A stretch of 64,000 bases of DNA from Nakaseomyces glabratus (lineage: Eukaryota; Ascomycota; Saccharomycetes; Saccharomycetales; Saccharomycetaceae): NCBI RefSeq assembly GCF_010111755.1, contig NC_088961.1, positions 1,240,001-1,304,000 of the forward strand, given 5' to 3'. Positions 62,861-64,000 of this stretch are shown one piece after another. Each line of letters begins with the position of its first letter. Position 1 is the stretch's first letter. The translations under genes were made by a program, and so were the position numbers. The notes beneath the pieces are model-generated. The model saw nothing but the letters and a program-made list of their open reading frames with translations, had not been told where the DNA came from and did no database searches.

Positions 62861-64000
62861 GTATTCTTCTATTCCCAAATAGATATACAAAACATGGATT
62901 ACTTTAACAGTTCTTCCATTTTAGCAAATATAAGTAAAAAATAATATGTTTGTGTTGCTAATATTTTTCCTATTGTTGCTGGTATTTCAATGTCAACATT
63001 CATTAAGTTATATATTAACGTGCTATCTTTCTTTTTTGTTGTCAGTTCAAGAAGAATAATCAAAAATTAAACAAACCAAAATACCAATGCCTTTACTCAT
63101 GATTCCATATTTAGATAAATATTGGATTTGAACTGAAATACTGCACCAATTTTAATATTGTTATTATTATCAATGATTAGAATAGAAGTTCATCTCATCA
63201 CTTATATAGAAGTCACCTCACCTCACTGTTGATCGTTTATTCTAAATCGCAAACAATACACATTATTCAACATAAGTTAAATGAATATATAATTCTATTA
63301 AAGCATTAATTATGTAATAATATGCCTTCTGTAGAAGGAGTGATCCTTATCAATATTGTTATTAAGGAAAAACTATTAGCAATAGTATTCCTTTTTCTTT
63401 AGAACGTTCAAAAAGACAGATGATAGTCGTCTGTAATATTTATTAATAAAAGGCGTATGGTTGTTCACATAGTAGAAACTGCAGATTAATTCTCAATGAT
63501 AAGCAGAATTTTATTGTGTATATTGGTTAACTATTTGATTTTGAGGTGTTTCTTAAAGTACTTACAATATGGTAATTTAGAGATTATTGGAAAAGGATTG
63601 CAGATTGTTATGCTGATTTATGCCTTCTCTTTCCTTGTTATCTTTGATTTGCTCATTCAATTAAATAGCGATATATGTGCCACGAATTGAAAACCTTAGA
63701 TGAATCGCGAATTTTTAGGTCATTACATGCAAGAAAGTAGGACTGTTTGTATAACCCAAGAATAGTGTACAAATTCCATATTTGGATTAAACCAATATCT
63801 TCCTAAGAATGCTATTGCCCGATTTTCTCAGAATACCTGCAATAAAGTTTTAAATATGAGGAATTTTAATAGGATACTCAAAACTGTCACATCTGTCCAG
63901 TCACAAGATCCTCTAATGGAATATATGGGCCAACTCTATAAATCTTTCCAATCTTCGTTGAATTATTAGATAAGGGTGTGGGTTTTGTTAGATAGCAACA
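62861..64000. other. AT-rich flank after the second adhesin
   Basis: This region is AT-rich with no well-supported gene. One short ATG-initiated frame with two hydrophobic segments lies at 63496-63690. No telomeric repeat is seen, so the chromosome end is not reached. Confidence 0.5.
63496..63690 (+). CDS. Hypothetical small two-segment membrane protein (64 aa)
   Basis: The frame starts with ATG and encodes two hydrophobic segments (about 3-20 and 35-57) joined by a short loop (KYLQYGNLEIIGKG). It may be a real small gene or a chance frame in AT-rich DNA, where hydrophobic codons are common. I do not recognise it and have no conservation evidence. Confidence 0.22.
   Translation: MISRILLCILVNYLILRCFLKYLQYGNLEIIGKGLQIVMLIYAFSFLVIFDLLIQLNSDICATN

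Overview
The window comes from the nuclear genome of a budding yeast of the Saccharomycetaceae, most likely a post-whole-genome-duplication species near Nakaseomyces glabratus (Candida glabrata). Gene order from RIM15 to SWP82 follows the left arm of S. cerevisiae chromosome VI (YFL033C to YFL049W), read in reverse. The pair BUD20-RPL10, which sits on chromosome XII (YLR074C-YLR075W) in S. cerevisiae, is interleaved between OTU1 and SEC53. This pattern is expected when the two post-duplication copies of an ancestral region lost different genes in different lineages. CTG reads as leucine at conserved positions (for example EYLPGG in RIM15), so this is not a CTG-clade yeast. Introns have canonical GTATGT and TACTAAC signals. 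The right end carries cell-wall adhesin genes, one with near-identical SHITT-motif repeats of the kind described for C. glabrata megasatellites, plus a probable beta-mannosyltransferase. The species assignment is inference.

Layout. Positions 1-12.6 kb: RIM15 (5' end cut off), MIL1, a small spliced gene for a probable mitochondrial protein, MOB2 and RPO41. Positions 14.4-22.2 kb: the TUB2-YPT1-ACT1 cluster, with long regulatory gaps and an 879-nt ACT1 intron. Positions 22.7-31.0 kb: a YFL040W-like transporter, the multicopper ferroxidase FET5, the sterol-transfer protein LAM5/LAM6 and the deubiquitinase OTU1. Positions 31.2-42.8 kb: BUD20, RPL10, SEC53, FMP32, RGD2, EMP47 and SWP82. Positions 43.4-47.9 kb: a YML131W-like oxidoreductase with a stress-type promoter, and a probable beta-mannosyltransferase. 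Positions 47.9-53.4 kb hold no recognisable gene but include an island rich in regulatory motifs. Positions 53.4-62.9 kb: two tandem paralogous GPI-type adhesin genes.

The left two thirds is conserved core: signalling, cytoskeleton, transcription, trafficking and ribosome biogenesis. The right third is accessory and cell-surface oriented. A mannan-modifying enzyme and two wall adhesins lie in one AT-rich, gene-poor zone that looks subtelomeric, and stress-type promoter motifs occur near the oxidoreductase and the second adhesin. No tRNA, rRNA, transposon or CRISPR could be supported. All calls come from reading the sequence and remembered family features; no search was run.
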